From positions 1,674,001 to 1,738,000 of the forward strand of contig NZ_JAABNS010000001.1 in assembly GCF_009928425.1 (NCBI RefSeq): a stretch of DNA of 64,000 nucleotides, written 5' to 3'. The translations under genes were made by a program, and so were the position numbers. The notes below the pieces were generated by a model. The model saw nothing but the letters and a program-made list of their open reading frames with translations, ran no database searches and was not told where the DNA came from. Shown here piece after piece: positions 1 through 11,275 of the stretch (positions within the stretch are counted from its first letter, which is position 1; the number at the start of each line of letters is the position of its first letter). The DNA comes from Pseudarthrobacter sp. ATCC 49987. GTDB lineage: Bacteria > Actinomycetota > Actinomycetes > Actinomycetales > Micrococcaceae.

Positions 1-2132
1 CGTCCGAACTCCGGCGGGCCGATGCCTCCGACACCCTGCCGCCGGAGAAGCCGGAGCAGATCCGGAACGTGGCGCTGGTTGGCCGCTCGGGATCGGGCAA
101 GACCATGCTGGCCGAGGCGCTGCTTGCCGCAACCGGCGCGATTCCGCGCAAGGGGTCCATCACCGACGGCACCACCGTGAGTGACTCTGAGCCCGCCGCA
201 GTCCACCAGCAACGATCCGTCGCTCTCTCCGTAGTGCCCTTGGTGGCGGGCGGCATCAAAGTGAACCTGCTCGACACGCCGGGCTACCCGGACTTCGTCG
301 GGGAACTCCGCGCCGGGCTGCGGGCGGCAGACACGGCGCTGTTCGTCGTCTCGGCGGTTGACGACATCGATGCTTCCACCACGGCCCTGTGGGGCGAGTG
401 CCAGCGTGCCGGGGTTCCGCGGGCCGTGGTGATCAGCCGGCTGGACCACCCCAGGGCGGACTTCGACGCGGCCCTTGCGAGATGCCAGCGGGCCTTCGGC
501 GAGGCGGTCTTGCCGCTCTACCTTCCGGTCAGCGAGGGAGGCGGTATCACCGGACTGCTGGGTTTGCTCGCGGGCACCGTTTCGGGACGGACGACAGGCG
601 ACGCGCCGCCGGTGTACCGGAACGCTGACGACGTCGAACGTGTCGGCTCGGAGGCCGCCCGGGGCGCGCTCATCGAAGGCATCATCGCTGAAAGCGAGGA
701 CGAATCGTTGATGGACCGGTACCTCGGAGGCGAGGAAATCCCCGCGGAAATCCTGGTCAGCGACCTGGTGACAGCAATGGCCCGGGGGTCCTTCCATCCG
801 GTGCTCGCAACCTCCGCCGAAACCGGCGTCGGGCTGGCGGAACTCCTGGACGTGGTGACACGGGCCTTTCCTGATCCAACCGAACATGAGCGGCCGGCGG
901 TATCCCACCTGGACGGCAGCCCGGCCGCCCCACCGGATTGCGACCCTGCCGGGCCGCTGCTCGGCGAGGTGGTGCGGACCACGACCGACCCGTTCCTGGG
1001 CCGCGTCTGCCTGGTCCGGATCTTCTCCGGAACGCTCCGGGAGGACACGGCCGTCCATGTGGCCGGGCACGGCCTCGAGGAGCGGGGCCACGCAGACCAC
1101 GACAGCGATGAGCGGGTCTCACACCTGTACTCGCCGCTGGGTGCCAGCCTGCGGCCGGTGCCCTACAGTGTGGCCGGGGACATCTGTGCCCTGACCAAAG
1201 TCGGCCCCGCCGAGACCGGCGACACGATTTCAGCCAAGGAGATGCCGCTGCTGATCCGGCCGTGGGAGATGCCGGAACCGTTGCTGCCGGTGGCCATCGA
1301 GGCGGCCTCCCATGGTGATGAGGATGCCCTGGCCAGGAGCCTGGGAAAGGTCGCGGCGGGGGACCCGGCGCTCAGAGTGGAACGAAACTCCGAGACCCAC
1401 CAACTGGTCCTCTGGTGCATGGGCGAGGCGCATGCGGACGTGGTCCTGGGCAGGCTGCGGGAGCTGGGTGTCAACCTGCAAACTGTCGACGTCGTCACCC
1501 CCCTGCGCGAGACGTTCGCCGGGCCGGCTGCGGGCCACGGCCGGCACGTCAAGCAGTCCGGGGGCCATGGCCAGTACGCCGTCTGTGACATCGCGGTTGA
1601 ACCGCTGGAACGGGGCGGCGGCTTTGAATTCGTGGACAAGACCGTGGGCGGAGTCATCCCGGGACCCTTTATCGCCTCGGTGGAAAAAGGAGTGCGGGGA
1701 CAGATGCAGAAGGGGGTCTCCGCCGGATTCCCGGTGGTGGACATCCGGGTGACCCTGCTCGGCGGCAAGGCCCACAGCGTGGACTCGTCGGATGCGGCCT
1801 TCCAGGCAGCCGGGGCGCTGGCGTTGCGGGAGGCTGCGGCGGCCGGGCGCATCCAGCTGCTGGAGCCCGTTTCGGCCGTGACGGTCAGCGTTTCGGACGA
1901 ACACGTGGGCGCGGTGATGAGCGACCTGTCGTCGCGCCGTGCGCGACTGACCGGGTCGACGTCGACCGGGGGAGACCTGACGGAAGTCGCGGCCGAAGTG
2001 CCGGACCAGGAGCTGTTGCGGTACGCGATCGAGCTGCGGGCGCTGACCGCGGGGAGCGGCCGCTTCGACCGGAGATACCTGCGCCACGAACCGGTGCCCG
2101 CGGCCGCCGCCCGTGCCGCCACGAAGGACTGA
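1..2132 (+). CDS. Elongation factor G-like GTPase (EF-G2 type), 5' end outside window
   Basis: This is a translational-GTPase-family protein related to EF-G; the exact role of the EF-G2 subfamily is unsettled. The frame is open from the window edge (it begins at base 3 with SELRRADASD), so the GTG at 69 lies inside the gene and the true start is upstream. Visible are a P-loop GRSGSGKT, the G3 motif DTPG, and C-terminal EF-G domains including the HGRHVKQSGGHGQYA segment typical of domain IV. The G4 motif, normally NKxD, reads SRLD here. About 709 residues are visible, matching the family length. It converges on the phytase gene with a 43-bp gap. Family assignment is firm; a role in elongation is not shown. 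Confidence 0.88.
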   Translation, partial: SELRRADASDTLPPEKPEQIRNVALVGRSGSGKTMLAEALLAATGAIPRKGSITDGTTVSDSEPAAVHQQRSVALSVVPLVAGGIKVNLLDTPGYPDFVGELRAGLRAADTALFVVSAVDDIDASTTALWGECQRAGVPRAVVISRLDHPRADFDAALARCQRAFGEAVLPLYLPVSEGGGITGLLGLLAGTVSGRTTGDAPPVYRNADDVERVGSEAARGALIEGIIAESEDESLMDRYLGGEEIPAEILVSDLVTAMARGSFHPVLATSAETGVGLAELLDVVTRAFPDPTEHERPAVSHLDGSPAAPPDCDPAGPLLGEVVRTTTDPFLGRVCLVRIFSGTLREDTAVHVAGHGLEERGHADHDSDERVSHLYSPLGASLRPVPYSVAGDICALTKVGPAETGDTISAKEMPLLIRPWEMPEPLLPVAIEAASHGDEDALARSLGKVAAGDPALRVERNSETHQLVLWCMGEAHADVVLGRLRELGVNLQTVDVVTPLRETFAGPAAGHGRHVKQSGGHGQYAVCDIAVEPLERGGGFEFVDKTVGGVIPGPFIASVEKGVRGQMQKGVSAGFPVVDIRVTLLGGKAHSVDSSDAAFQAAGALALREAAAAGRIQLLEPVSAVTVSVSDEHVGAVMSDLSSRRARLTGSTSTGGDLTEVAAEVPDQELLRYAIELRALTAGSGRFDRRYLRHEPVPAAAARAATKD

Positions 2133-2175
2133 AGTGCTGTGCCGGACGGCGGAGTCCCGGCCCCGCGCAGGGGTG

Positions 2176-3330
2176 TCAGCGCAGAACAGCGCTGAGGGGG
2201 ACGTACTTGAGGTTGGACGTGGCGCCGTCCGCGTTGGATTCATCATGGACCACCAGCAGCCCCTGCTCGAACTGCGGTCCGGCATTCCCGGTGGTGACGT
2301 CCAGCCCGTCCGTGCCCGTCACGGCGTCGACTGAACCGTTGGCGGACACCTCAAAGCTCTTCAGGAACGGGTTGCTCCCGGACCGGTCATAGACGGCGAT
2401 CGTGGAGTTGCCCTGGCTGGACACGAAGAGGTAGCCGGCTTCGTCCGCACCGTAGGCGATGCTCATCCCCTCGATGTCGGCTTCCAGCCGGCCTGAGCCC
2501 ACCGCATCCACGGAACTGCGATCCGACCCTGCGTCAGGTTCCGCGCCGTACTTCCAGATGCCGACGTCCTCCTGGCCGACGTACAGGTGTCCGAGCTGAT
2601 CGTCAGCGACACAGCTCTCGGTAATGCTGCTGACCGGCAGCGACCTGACAAGAGCGGCGTCGACCTTGCCCGCCCCGTTGTCCGCCAACTCGAATTGCTG
2701 GACCGAGCCCGGCCCGTTGGGGGTGACAAAGGCATAAAACTTTCCGCTGGCCCGGCTGTGGTACATGCAAAAACCGTAGTTGGGGGCCTCGGTCCCGATG
2801 CTTCTGGCTTCGACTGGGGACAGGGTCCTCGTTGCGGTGTCCAGGGCCCAGAGCGCCAGCGTGTTGTCAGACCGGTTGTTTCCGCCGACCAGGACCATTG
2901 ATGATCCCGACGACGGGAAGCCGGCCCTCAGGTCCACGTTGCCGATCATCCCGTCCGGCCGGAACTGGAGGAGCCTTCCGCCCATGTCGAAGACGCCGAT
3001 GCCACCGCCGGACTTCGATTTGTTGTCCGCAATCACCACACTGTTCGCTGGTGTTGCCGGATCGATCCAAATCGCCGAGTCGTCCGAAATATCGCCCGAC
3101 CCCGAAAATGCCTCGGTCTCCAGCGCGGGCACAGCCTTCGGATCAGCCAGCGCCGGGGTGGGGGACGGTGCTGCGGGACCCGGCGTCGGATTTTCCGTCC
3201 CGCTTGCGGCGGCACTCCGGCCCGGCGGGGGAGTGGGCGCGGCTGTGCCGGGTCCGCAACCAAGAAGAATGGGGGCGCCCAACGCCGCGAGCACGAGCAA
3301 CGCTGGCAAGGATCGGGCGCGGCCGGCCAT
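2176..3330 (-). CDS. Beta-propeller phytase-like lipoprotein
   Basis: This 384-residue exported lipoprotein has an N-terminal signal with a lipobox (ILLGC, Cys25) and a Pro/Ala/Thr-rich linker to about residue 65. The rest resembles beta-propeller phytases (3-phytase, PF02333): SGDISDDSAIWIDP and VVIADNKSKSGGGIGVFD correspond to the start of the propeller. These enzymes release phosphate from phytate and need calcium. The cell-surface location is inferred from the lipobox. A TAGACC hexamer 5 nt upstream of the ATG suggests a leaderless transcript. The small gene at 3339-3557 lies just upstream on the same strand (8-bp gap). Family assignment is good; substrate is inferred. Confidence 0.85.
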   Translation of the reverse strand: MAGRARSLPALLVLAALGAPILLGCGPGTAAPTPPPGRSAAASGTENPTPGPAAPSPTPALADPKAVPALETEAFSGSGDISDDSAIWIDPATPANSVVIADNKSKSGGGIGVFDMGGRLLQFRPDGMIGNVDLRAGFPSSGSSMVLVGGNNRSDNTLALWALDTATRTLSPVEARSIGTEAPNYGFCMYHSRASGKFYAFVTPNGPGSVQQFELADNGAGKVDAALVRSLPVSSITESCVADDQLGHLYVGQEDVGIWKYGAEPDAGSDRSSVDAVGSGRLEADIEGMSIAYGADEAGYLFVSSQGNSTIAVYDRSGSNPFLKSFEVSANGSVDAVTGTDGLDVTTGNAGPQFEQGLLVVHDESNADGATSNLKYVPLSAVLR

Positions 3331-3335
3331 ACCCG

Positions 3336-3341
3336 GGTCTA
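3336..3341 (-). promoter_or_regulatory. Putative -10 of phytase gene
   Basis: TAGACC on the minus strand, 5 nt before the ATG at 3330, with no Shine-Dalgarno sequence. It fits the leaderless pattern of this window but departs from TAnnnT at the last base. Confidence 0.3.
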
Positions 3342-3557
3342 GTCCTGGACTGATTCCCGCGAAACCTCGCGCTGAAGTCTGGTCCGGGCGCTGTTTTCGA
3401 TCAGTGTTGGGATGTAGATTCTGATCCTGCCGGTGTCCAGGGAGTCATATTCCTCTCCGACAATGCTTTCTATCTGGTGCCGCGGAGCTGCGGGAAAGCG
3501 GGCGGCGAGCCGGTCGACGACCTTGCTGATGATCGGGTCTTTATGTTCATCGCTCAC
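3339..3557 (-). CDS. Small three-helix-bundle domain protein (DUF3562-like)
   Basis: This 72-residue protein starts VSDEHKDPIISKVVDRLAAR and resembles the short actinobacterial three-helix-bundle dimerisation proteins; no function is known. I chose the GTG at 3557. The frame stays open further upstream, but that extension does not look like protein, and a leaderless promoter (TTGACG, 17-nt spacer, CACAAT) ends 6 nt before this GTG. It may be co-transcribed with the phytase gene 8 bp downstream. The family call is tentative; the reading frame has normal high-GC codon use. Confidence 0.6.
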   Translation of the reverse strand: MSDEHKDPIISKVVDRLAARFPAAPRHQIESIVGEEYDSLDTGRIRIYIPTLIENSARTRLQREVSRESVQD

Positions 3558-3563
3558 CCAGCC

Positions 3564-3592
3564 ATTGTGAGTCAGCCCGACATGGGCGTCAA
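3564..3592 (-). promoter_or_regulatory. Putative leaderless promoter of the three-helix gene
   Basis: On the minus strand, TTGACG (3587-3592), a 17-nt spacer and CACAAT (3564-3569) precede the GTG at 3557 by 6 nt. The -35 is close to consensus. Confidence 0.45.
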
Positions 3593-3798
3593 TCAACCCT
3601 GAGTCACGACGTGCATCCTGGTGGGCCCGTCTGGAGTCCAATTACCTCTACTTTACATAATGTTGATTATCGGCGTTATCTTGGTGGCTGCGGGAGGGGC
3701 TGAATATCACCTTCCTGACCGGAGAACGCGACGCTTCGTGATCCGCCGGATGTCCGGCAGTCCACGTCGGGATTCGGAGGTGCCACCGGCAGTTGTGT

Positions 3799-3804
3799 TA
3801 GATT
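3799..3804 (+). promoter_or_regulatory. Putative -10 of TetR gene (leaderless)
   Basis: TAGATT lies 7 nt before the ATG at 3812 and there is no Shine-Dalgarno sequence between. No clear -35 is seen. Confidence 0.4.
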
Positions 3805-3811
3805 GCGGCCC

Positions 3812-4522
3812 ATGATCCCGCGCCCCACAAGCCACGACGCCGACAGGCCCGTTGCTGCTGCTATCGGACTGCTGGCGAAGCAGGGCTATGACACAACGTC
3901 CGTCGACGAACTCGCGGACGCCGCGGGCATGAGCCGCAGCACGTTCTTTCGAAAGTTCGGGTCGAAGGAGGACGTTGTTTTCGCTGATCACGAGCGGATC
4001 CTGGGGCTGGTGACGGAGCGCCTGGCGGAAACGATGCAGGAACCCCTCGCGGCCATCGAGGACGCGGCCCTGCTGGTTTTTACCCATCACCTGCGGAACC
4101 GCGAGACGTCGCGCGCGCGGTACGAGCTGATGCAGGCCGTGCCGGCTCTTCGGGACCGTGAGCTTGTTACCTCCCACCGGTACGAGCGGGCGTTCCTGCT
4201 GCACCTCCTGGATAATCTTCCGGAGGGCGAGCTGCGTGAATACAAGGCTGTTTCCTTCGCGGCGGCCGTCGTCGCCGTCCACAACGCCTTTCTCCGGCAG
4301 TGGCTCCGCTCGGCACCGGCTGCCCAGGAAGCAGAGGGCGCGGACCGGGAGCGATCCACGGCGCTCGCGAACGAACTCCGCGCCCTCTCCGGGATCTTCC
4401 GGCCCGCGCTGGTCGGCACCTTCGCCTCGGCGCAGGCGTCCCCCGCCGTCGTCGTAACCGTACTTGCGGCAGGAGCAGACAAGGAAGCGGTTATGCAGGC
4501 AGTCCGCGACGCCCTGCCCTGA
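3812..4522 (+). CDS. TetR/AcrR-family transcriptional regulator
   Basis: This 236-residue regulator has an N-terminal helix-turn-helix of TetR type (TTSVDELADAAGMSRSTFFRKF, roughly residues 28-49; quoted in part as SVDELADAAGMSRSTFFRKF) followed by the usual helical ligand-binding region. The start is the ATG at 3812 because a -10-like TAGATT sits 7 nt upstream; a TTG 9 nt earlier also keeps the frame open. The gene lies directly upstream of, and in the same direction as, the acyl-CoA dehydrogenase/thiolase/ligase operon, with 128 bp between. It therefore probably controls that operon, perhaps with an acyl-CoA as ligand. The regulatory link is inferred. Confidence 0.85.
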   Translation: MIPRPTSHDADRPVAAAIGLLAKQGYDTTSVDELADAAGMSRSTFFRKFGSKEDVVFADHERILGLVTERLAETMQEPLAAIEDAALLVFTHHLRNRETSRARYELMQAVPALRDRELVTSHRYERAFLLHLLDNLPEGELREYKAVSFAAAVVAVHNAFLRQWLRSAPAAQEAEGADRERSTALANELRALSGIFRPALVGTFASAQASPAVVVTVLAAGADKEAVMQAVRDALP

Positions 4523-4553
4523 CGCTGACACACAGTTGTTGACACTCAGTTTC

Positions 4554-4581
4554 TTGACGTGGAACTGCGTTTCAGTACATC
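4554..4581 (+). promoter_or_regulatory. Putative promoter with palindromic operator for the acyl-CoA operon
   Basis: TTGACG (4554-4559), a 16-nt spacer and TACATC (4576-4581) form a plausible promoter 70 nt before the ATG at 4651. The spacer contains the near-palindrome GGAACTGCGTTTC (4561-4573), and ACTG/CAGT arms flank it (4564-4576). A TetR protein bound here would block the promoter. The assignment rests on pattern and position only. Confidence 0.35.
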
Positions 4582-4650
4582 CTTGGTTGATGTGGCGTGA
4601 GCCACAACACGAAGGCGGCGCCATCCGCTGCCGAAACAAAGGACCAACAC

Positions 4651-5904
4651 ATGACGACGACGTCACCCGAATCCGGGTTCACCGCACGGGCTTCGGACCA
4701 TTTTCCCGCCGGCACCGTGGAACCCGACTACGTCCTGACCGAAGCTCTGGGCACGGACCCAGCGTCCGTGTTCGCCGGCATCACCGACGAGGACCGCGGC
4801 TACTGGGAGCGTGCCCGAAACTTCGTCCAGAAAGAGGTCCTTCCCGTCATAGACAGCTACTGGGAGCGCGCCGACTACCCGGTGCACCTTCTCAGGCGCC
4901 TGGGCGAGCTGGACCTGCTGCGCGACGGCGTCGACGTGGAAGGTTTCCCCGCGATGAGCAGGATGGCTGCCGGGCTGGTGAACATGGAGATCAGCCGCGG
5001 CGACGGCTCGGTGGCAACCATGATCGCGGTGCAGGGCGGCCTGGCCCTGCGGTCCGTAGCGGAGTGCGGGTCCGCCGAACAGAAAGAACGCTGGCTTCCG
5101 GCCATCGCCGCCGGCAAGGAATTCGCCGCGTTCGCGTTGACGGAGCCCACCCACGGCTCGGACGCGGTGGCCCTGGAATCCACGGCCACCGGCACGGACG
5201 GCGGTTTCCTCCTCAACGGCGAGAAGAAATGGATCGGCAATGGCTCCGTCGGCGGAGTCTGCGTCGTGTGGGCCAGGGGCGAGGACAGCCAGGTTCACGG
5301 ATATCTGGTGCCGCAGGACTCCCCCGGCTACGCCGCAACGAAAATCGAAGGCAAACTGGCCCTCCGCGCCATCTGGCAGGCACACATCCGGCTGGAGAAT
5401 GTCTTTGTCCCCCAGGAGAGTGCCCTGCCCGGGGCGCGGACCTTCAAAGACACCGCGAGGGTGCTGCTGGCCAGCCGGCTGGGCGTGGCCTGGTCCGCCG
5501 TCGGCCATGCCACGGCCTGCTACGAAACCGCGGTCCAGTACGCCAGGCAGCGTCTGCAGTTCGGCCGGCCGCTGGCCGCCTCGCAGATCGTGCAGGAACG
5601 ACTGGCCCGGATGCTTAGCGAATTGGCCACCATGCAGCTGATGGTGGTTCAGATGACCCGCCTCGATGAGGCTGGGTCCCTCACACCCGAACAGGCATCA
5701 CTGGCCAAATACACCTGCACCCGCATTGCCCGCGGTATTGCCTCCAATGCCCGGGACCTCCTCGGAGGCAACGGCATTCTGCTGGCAAACCGCGTCGCCC
5801 GGCACCTCGCCGACATCGAGGCCATCCACACCTACGAAGGCACCGAAACGATGCAGGCGCTGATCATCGGGCGCGGGATCACCGGCATCTCCGCCTTCGC
5901 CTGA
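4651..5904 (+). CDS. Acyl-CoA dehydrogenase (glutaryl-CoA dehydrogenase-like)
   Basis: This FAD enzyme catalyses alpha,beta-dehydrogenation of an acyl-CoA in the cytoplasm. It has 417 residues, close to family length. FALTEPTHGSDAVALE is the flavin/substrate signature. The C-terminal stretch ending IHTYEGTETMQALIIGRGIT matches the glutaryl-CoA dehydrogenase subfamily, where the Glu of YEGT is the catalytic base. The ATG at 4651 is chosen because of AAAGGACC 6 nt upstream; a GTG 54 nt earlier is open but has no ribosome site. It is the first gene of an operon with a thiolase and an acyl-CoA ligase, consistent with acid activation and beta-oxidation. The exact substrate cannot be read from the sequence. 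Confidence 0.9.
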   Translation: MTTTSPESGFTARASDHFPAGTVEPDYVLTEALGTDPASVFAGITDEDRGYWERARNFVQKEVLPVIDSYWERADYPVHLLRRLGELDLLRDGVDVEGFPAMSRMAAGLVNMEISRGDGSVATMIAVQGGLALRSVAECGSAEQKERWLPAIAAGKEFAAFALTEPTHGSDAVALESTATGTDGGFLLNGEKKWIGNGSVGGVCVVWARGEDSQVHGYLVPQDSPGYAATKIEGKLALRAIWQAHIRLENVFVPQESALPGARTFKDTARVLLASRLGVAWSAVGHATACYETAVQYARQRLQFGRPLAASQIVQERLARMLSELATMQLMVVQMTRLDEAGSLTPEQASLAKYTCTRIARGIASNARDLLGGNGILLANRVARHLADIEAIHTYEGTETMQALIIGRGITGISAFA

Positions 5905-5932
5905 TCCACGCCCCCAACCCGAAAGGACCCTC

Positions 5933-7129
5933 ATGAACCAGAACGCCAACATCCCTGTCATCCTCGGCGGCGCCCGGACCCCCTTCGGACGCTTCCGCGG
6001 CGGACTCACGCCCTTCTCCTCCAGCGAGCTGGGCGCCCACGCCATCCGGGCCGCCCTGGACCGGGCCGGCGTCGCCCCCGAACAGGTCGATGCAGTTATC
6101 GTCGGCCAGGTCATCCAGGCCGGAGCCGGCCAAGGTCCCGCGCGGCAGGCCAGCCTGGCCGCGGGCATCGGCTGGGACGTGCCCACCGTGACGATCAACA
6201 AACTCTGCCTTTCCGGGCTCACCGCCGTGATTGACGCTGCCCGGATGATCCGGGCGGGGGAAGCCGACTTCATCGTTGCGGCCGGCCAGGAATCCATGAC
6301 CAACGCCCCGCACCTGGTGCCCGGGCTCCGCGCCGGCGTCGTTATCGGGGAGGCCCCGATGCTGGACTCGCTGTACCGGGACGGGCTGCAGGATCCGGTC
6401 AGCGGCCTGCTGATGGGCGAAGCCACGGACGCCGGAAACGCGGAGCGGGGCATCACCCGCGCCGAGCAGGACGCCGTCGCGGCCCGGTCCCACCAGCGGG
6501 CGGAAGCGGCACGCGCCGCCGGTTTGTACGCCGCGGAAATCGCCCCGATCACCCTCCCCCAACGCAAAGGGCCCGCGCTGACTCTCGAGCACGATGAGGG
6601 CATCCGCCCGGACACCACCGCCGAATCCCTGGCGCAACTGCGCCCCGCCTTCTCGAACGACGCAGCGGCCACTATTACCGCAGGATCCTCCTCACCGCTC
6701 TCGGATGGTGCCGCGGCCCTGGTGATCGCCAGCAAGGCGGCAGCCGAAGCTGCAGGGCTCGAGTGGATCGCCGAAATCGGTGCCCACGGCCAGACCGCGG
6801 GACCGGATGGATCCCTGCATTCCCAGCCCGCCCGTGCCATCGAACTCGCCCTCAAGGGTGAAGGCATCACCGCGCAGGAGCTTGACCTCGTCGAGATCAA
6901 CGAAGCCTTCGCGTCCGTGCTCATCCAGTCCGCCAAGGACCTCGGCATCGAGCCGGAGGACATCAACGCCGAAGGTGGCGCCATCGCCCTCGGGCATCCG
7001 GTGGGGGCCTCGGGCGCGCGCCTGGTCCTGCACCAGGCCCTGGCCCTGAAGCGCCGCGGCGGAGGCACCGGCGTCGTCGCCCTCTGCGGCGGCGGCGGCC
7101 AGGGCGACGCCCTGATCCTGAAGGCATGA
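5933..7129 (+). CDS. Acetyl-CoA C-acyltransferase (thiolase)
   Basis: This 398-residue thiolase cleaves 3-ketoacyl-CoA with CoA, or runs in reverse. All family signatures are present: nucleophile Cys in NKLCLSGLTAV, EINEAFA, the catalytic His in GGAIALGHPVGASGAR, and the second Cys in CGGGGQGDA. The ribosome site is AAAGGA, 7 nt before the ATG. The gene begins 28 bp after the acyl-CoA dehydrogenase. Its stop overlaps the next gene's ATG as ATGA, so the three genes form one operon. Confidence 0.92.
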   Translation: MNQNANIPVILGGARTPFGRFRGGLTPFSSSELGAHAIRAALDRAGVAPEQVDAVIVGQVIQAGAGQGPARQASLAAGIGWDVPTVTINKLCLSGLTAVIDAARMIRAGEADFIVAAGQESMTNAPHLVPGLRAGVVIGEAPMLDSLYRDGLQDPVSGLLMGEATDAGNAERGITRAEQDAVAARSHQRAEAARAAGLYAAEIAPITLPQRKGPALTLEHDEGIRPDTTAESLAQLRPAFSNDAAATITAGSSSPLSDGAAALVIASKAAAEAAGLEWIAEIGAHGQTAGPDGSLHSQPARAIELALKGEGITAQELDLVEINEAFASVLIQSAKDLGIEPEDINAEGGAIALGHPVGASGARLVLHQALALKRRGGGTGVVALCGGGGQGDALILKA

Positions 7130-8715
7130 CCATCCCAACGAAGAAGCAGGCCATGAACACCAACCACCCCACAGACGGCTTCGGCACCATCTCCGTCGCA
7201 GCCATCCTGGCCGAGTCCGCTCGAAGGACCCCGGACCGCATCGCGCTGATCGTTGGTGAGGAGGAAACCTCCTATGCCAGCCTCTGGCACGAGACCCGCG
7301 CCTACGCCGGGGCGCTGCGCGCGCGCGGCATCGGCCCCGGAGATGCCGTCGCCGTCCTGATCCCCAACGTTCCGGACTTCGCCCGGGTGTATTACGCCGT
7401 CCTGTCCCTGGGAGCCATTGTGGTTCCCGTGCATGCCTTGCTCAAGGCACGCGAAATCGAATACGTGCTCCAGGACAGCGGCGCCAGGATGCTGGTCTGC
7501 GCTGCGCCGCTGCTGTCGGAAGGTGCCGCGGGTGCCGCGAGCACCGGGATCGACCTTCTGACCGTGATGGCGCCCGACGACGGCGGTCTGCCGCGGCTTG
7601 AAGCCGAGGCAGCCGTGTCCCGGCCGATCGACAGCTATGTCCCCTGCCGGCCCTCCGACACCGCCACGATCCTGTACACCTCCGGCACCACCGGCAAGCC
7701 GAAGGGCGCCCTCGGCACCCATTTCGCCCTGGTGGAACAGACTTCCGTCCTGCTGACGAGCGTCATGGATTTCAAGCCCGGCGATGTCCTGTTCGGCGGC
7801 CTGCCGCTGTTCCACACTTTCGGCCAGACAGTCGTTCTCAACACGGGGCTGCGGGCCGGCGCAACCATCGTCATGATGCCCCGCTTCAGCGGTGCGGGCG
7901 CCCTGGAACTGATGGACCGGCACAACGTGAACATCTTCGTGGGGGTGCCGACCATGTATGTGGCCCTTCTGGAAGCGGCGAAGGCCGGTGCAGACCGCCC
8001 GTCCGCGCTGCGTTACGGCATCTCCGGCGGATCGTCGCTCCCCCTGGCCGTCATGGACAAATTCCACGACGTCTTCGGCATCGAAATCCACGAAGGCTAC
8101 GGGCTGACCGAAACGTCCCCGGTGGCAGCGTTCAACCACGTGGGCACACCACCCCGGCCCGGCACCATCGGGACCGCGATCTGGGGTGTCGACATCGAAA
8201 TTGCCCGCGCCGAAACAGTCGAGAGCATCGAATTGCTGCCCCTGGGCGAACTGGGCGAGCTCGTCGTCCGCGGACACCTGTTGATGAAGGGCTACCTCAA
8301 CCGGCCAGAGGCCACCGCCGAGGCGATCGTCGACGGCTGGTTCCGCACGGGGGACCTTGGGACCAAGGACGACGACGGCTACTTGCGAATCGTGGACCGC
8401 AAGAAGGACATGATTATCCGGAACGGCTACAACGTCTACCCCCGGGAGGTGGAGGAAATCCTCCTTACCCACCCGCAAGTAGTCAGCGCCGCCGTCTACG
8501 GCGTCCCGCACGACGTCCACGGCCAGGAGATCGCGGCCGCGATCGTGCTCGACGCCGGAGCCACAGCCACCGATACCGAGCTGATCGAATTCGCAAGCGC
8601 ACAGCTGGCCGCCTACAAATATCCGCGGATCATCAGGCTGCTCGCGGAGCTCCCCCTCGGGCCCAGCGGAAAAATCCTCAAACGAAACCTGGCGTCCGGG
8701 TCCACCGTGTCCTAG
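7126..8715 (+). CDS. Long-chain fatty-acid--CoA ligase-like (AMP-binding) enzyme
   Basis: This 529-residue member of the ANL superfamily activates a carboxylic acid as the adenylate and then transfers it to CoA. It contains the P-loop ILYTSGTTGKPKGA, YGLTETSP, the hinge region GWFRTGDLG, and the C-terminal lysine motif PSGKILKRNL. The ATG at 7126 overlaps the thiolase stop (ATGA). A second in-frame ATG at 7153 is also possible, and neither has a strong ribosome site. As the last gene of the operon it supplies the CoA thioester for the two upstream enzymes. The acid chain length is unknown. It converges on the UvrA-like gene with only 13 bp between and no visible terminator. Confidence 0.88.
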   Translation: MTIPTKKQAMNTNHPTDGFGTISVAAILAESARRTPDRIALIVGEEETSYASLWHETRAYAGALRARGIGPGDAVAVLIPNVPDFARVYYAVLSLGAIVVPVHALLKAREIEYVLQDSGARMLVCAAPLLSEGAAGAASTGIDLLTVMAPDDGGLPRLEAEAAVSRPIDSYVPCRPSDTATILYTSGTTGKPKGALGTHFALVEQTSVLLTSVMDFKPGDVLFGGLPLFHTFGQTVVLNTGLRAGATIVMMPRFSGAGALELMDRHNVNIFVGVPTMYVALLEAAKAGADRPSALRYGISGGSSLPLAVMDKFHDVFGIEIHEGYGLTETSPVAAFNHVGTPPRPGTIGTAIWGVDIEIARAETVESIELLPLGELGELVVRGHLLMKGYLNRPEATAEAIVDGWFRTGDLGTKDDDGYLRIVDRKKDMIIRNGYNVYPREVEEILLTHPQVVSAAVYGVPHDVHGQEIAAAIVLDAGATATDTELIEFASAQLAAYKYPRIIRLLAELPLGPSGKILKRNLASGSTVS

Positions 8716-8728
8716 AAGGCCGGGCCCG

Positions 8729-11143
<2,415 letters not shown>

Positions 11144-11241
11144 CGTGTCTCCATCTCCGGGGCGGCCCGCGGCCGCTGTCTCCGCCGGCGTCATCTGGCT
11201 CCATCTAACCAGCTTCGGGCCCACATCTGCGGTCGACTCCA

Positions 11242-11270
11242 TTGTCTTCTGCGCCGGCCTCACTGAGAAT
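11242..11270 (+). promoter_or_regulatory. Putative promoter of the type III PKS operon
   Basis: TTGTCT (11242-11247), a 17-nt spacer and GAGAAT (11265-11270) lie 5 nt before the ATG at 11276, with no ribosome site. It probably gives a leaderless or near-leaderless mRNA. Confidence 0.4.
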
Positions 11271-11275
11271 GAACC

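Noticed and set aside
3660..3815. Short hydrophobic reading frame starting MLIIGVILVAAGG before the TetR gene
   Set aside because: Only the first dozen residues look membrane-like; the rest is Arg-rich with no family resemblance, it has no ribosome site and it runs into the TetR start.
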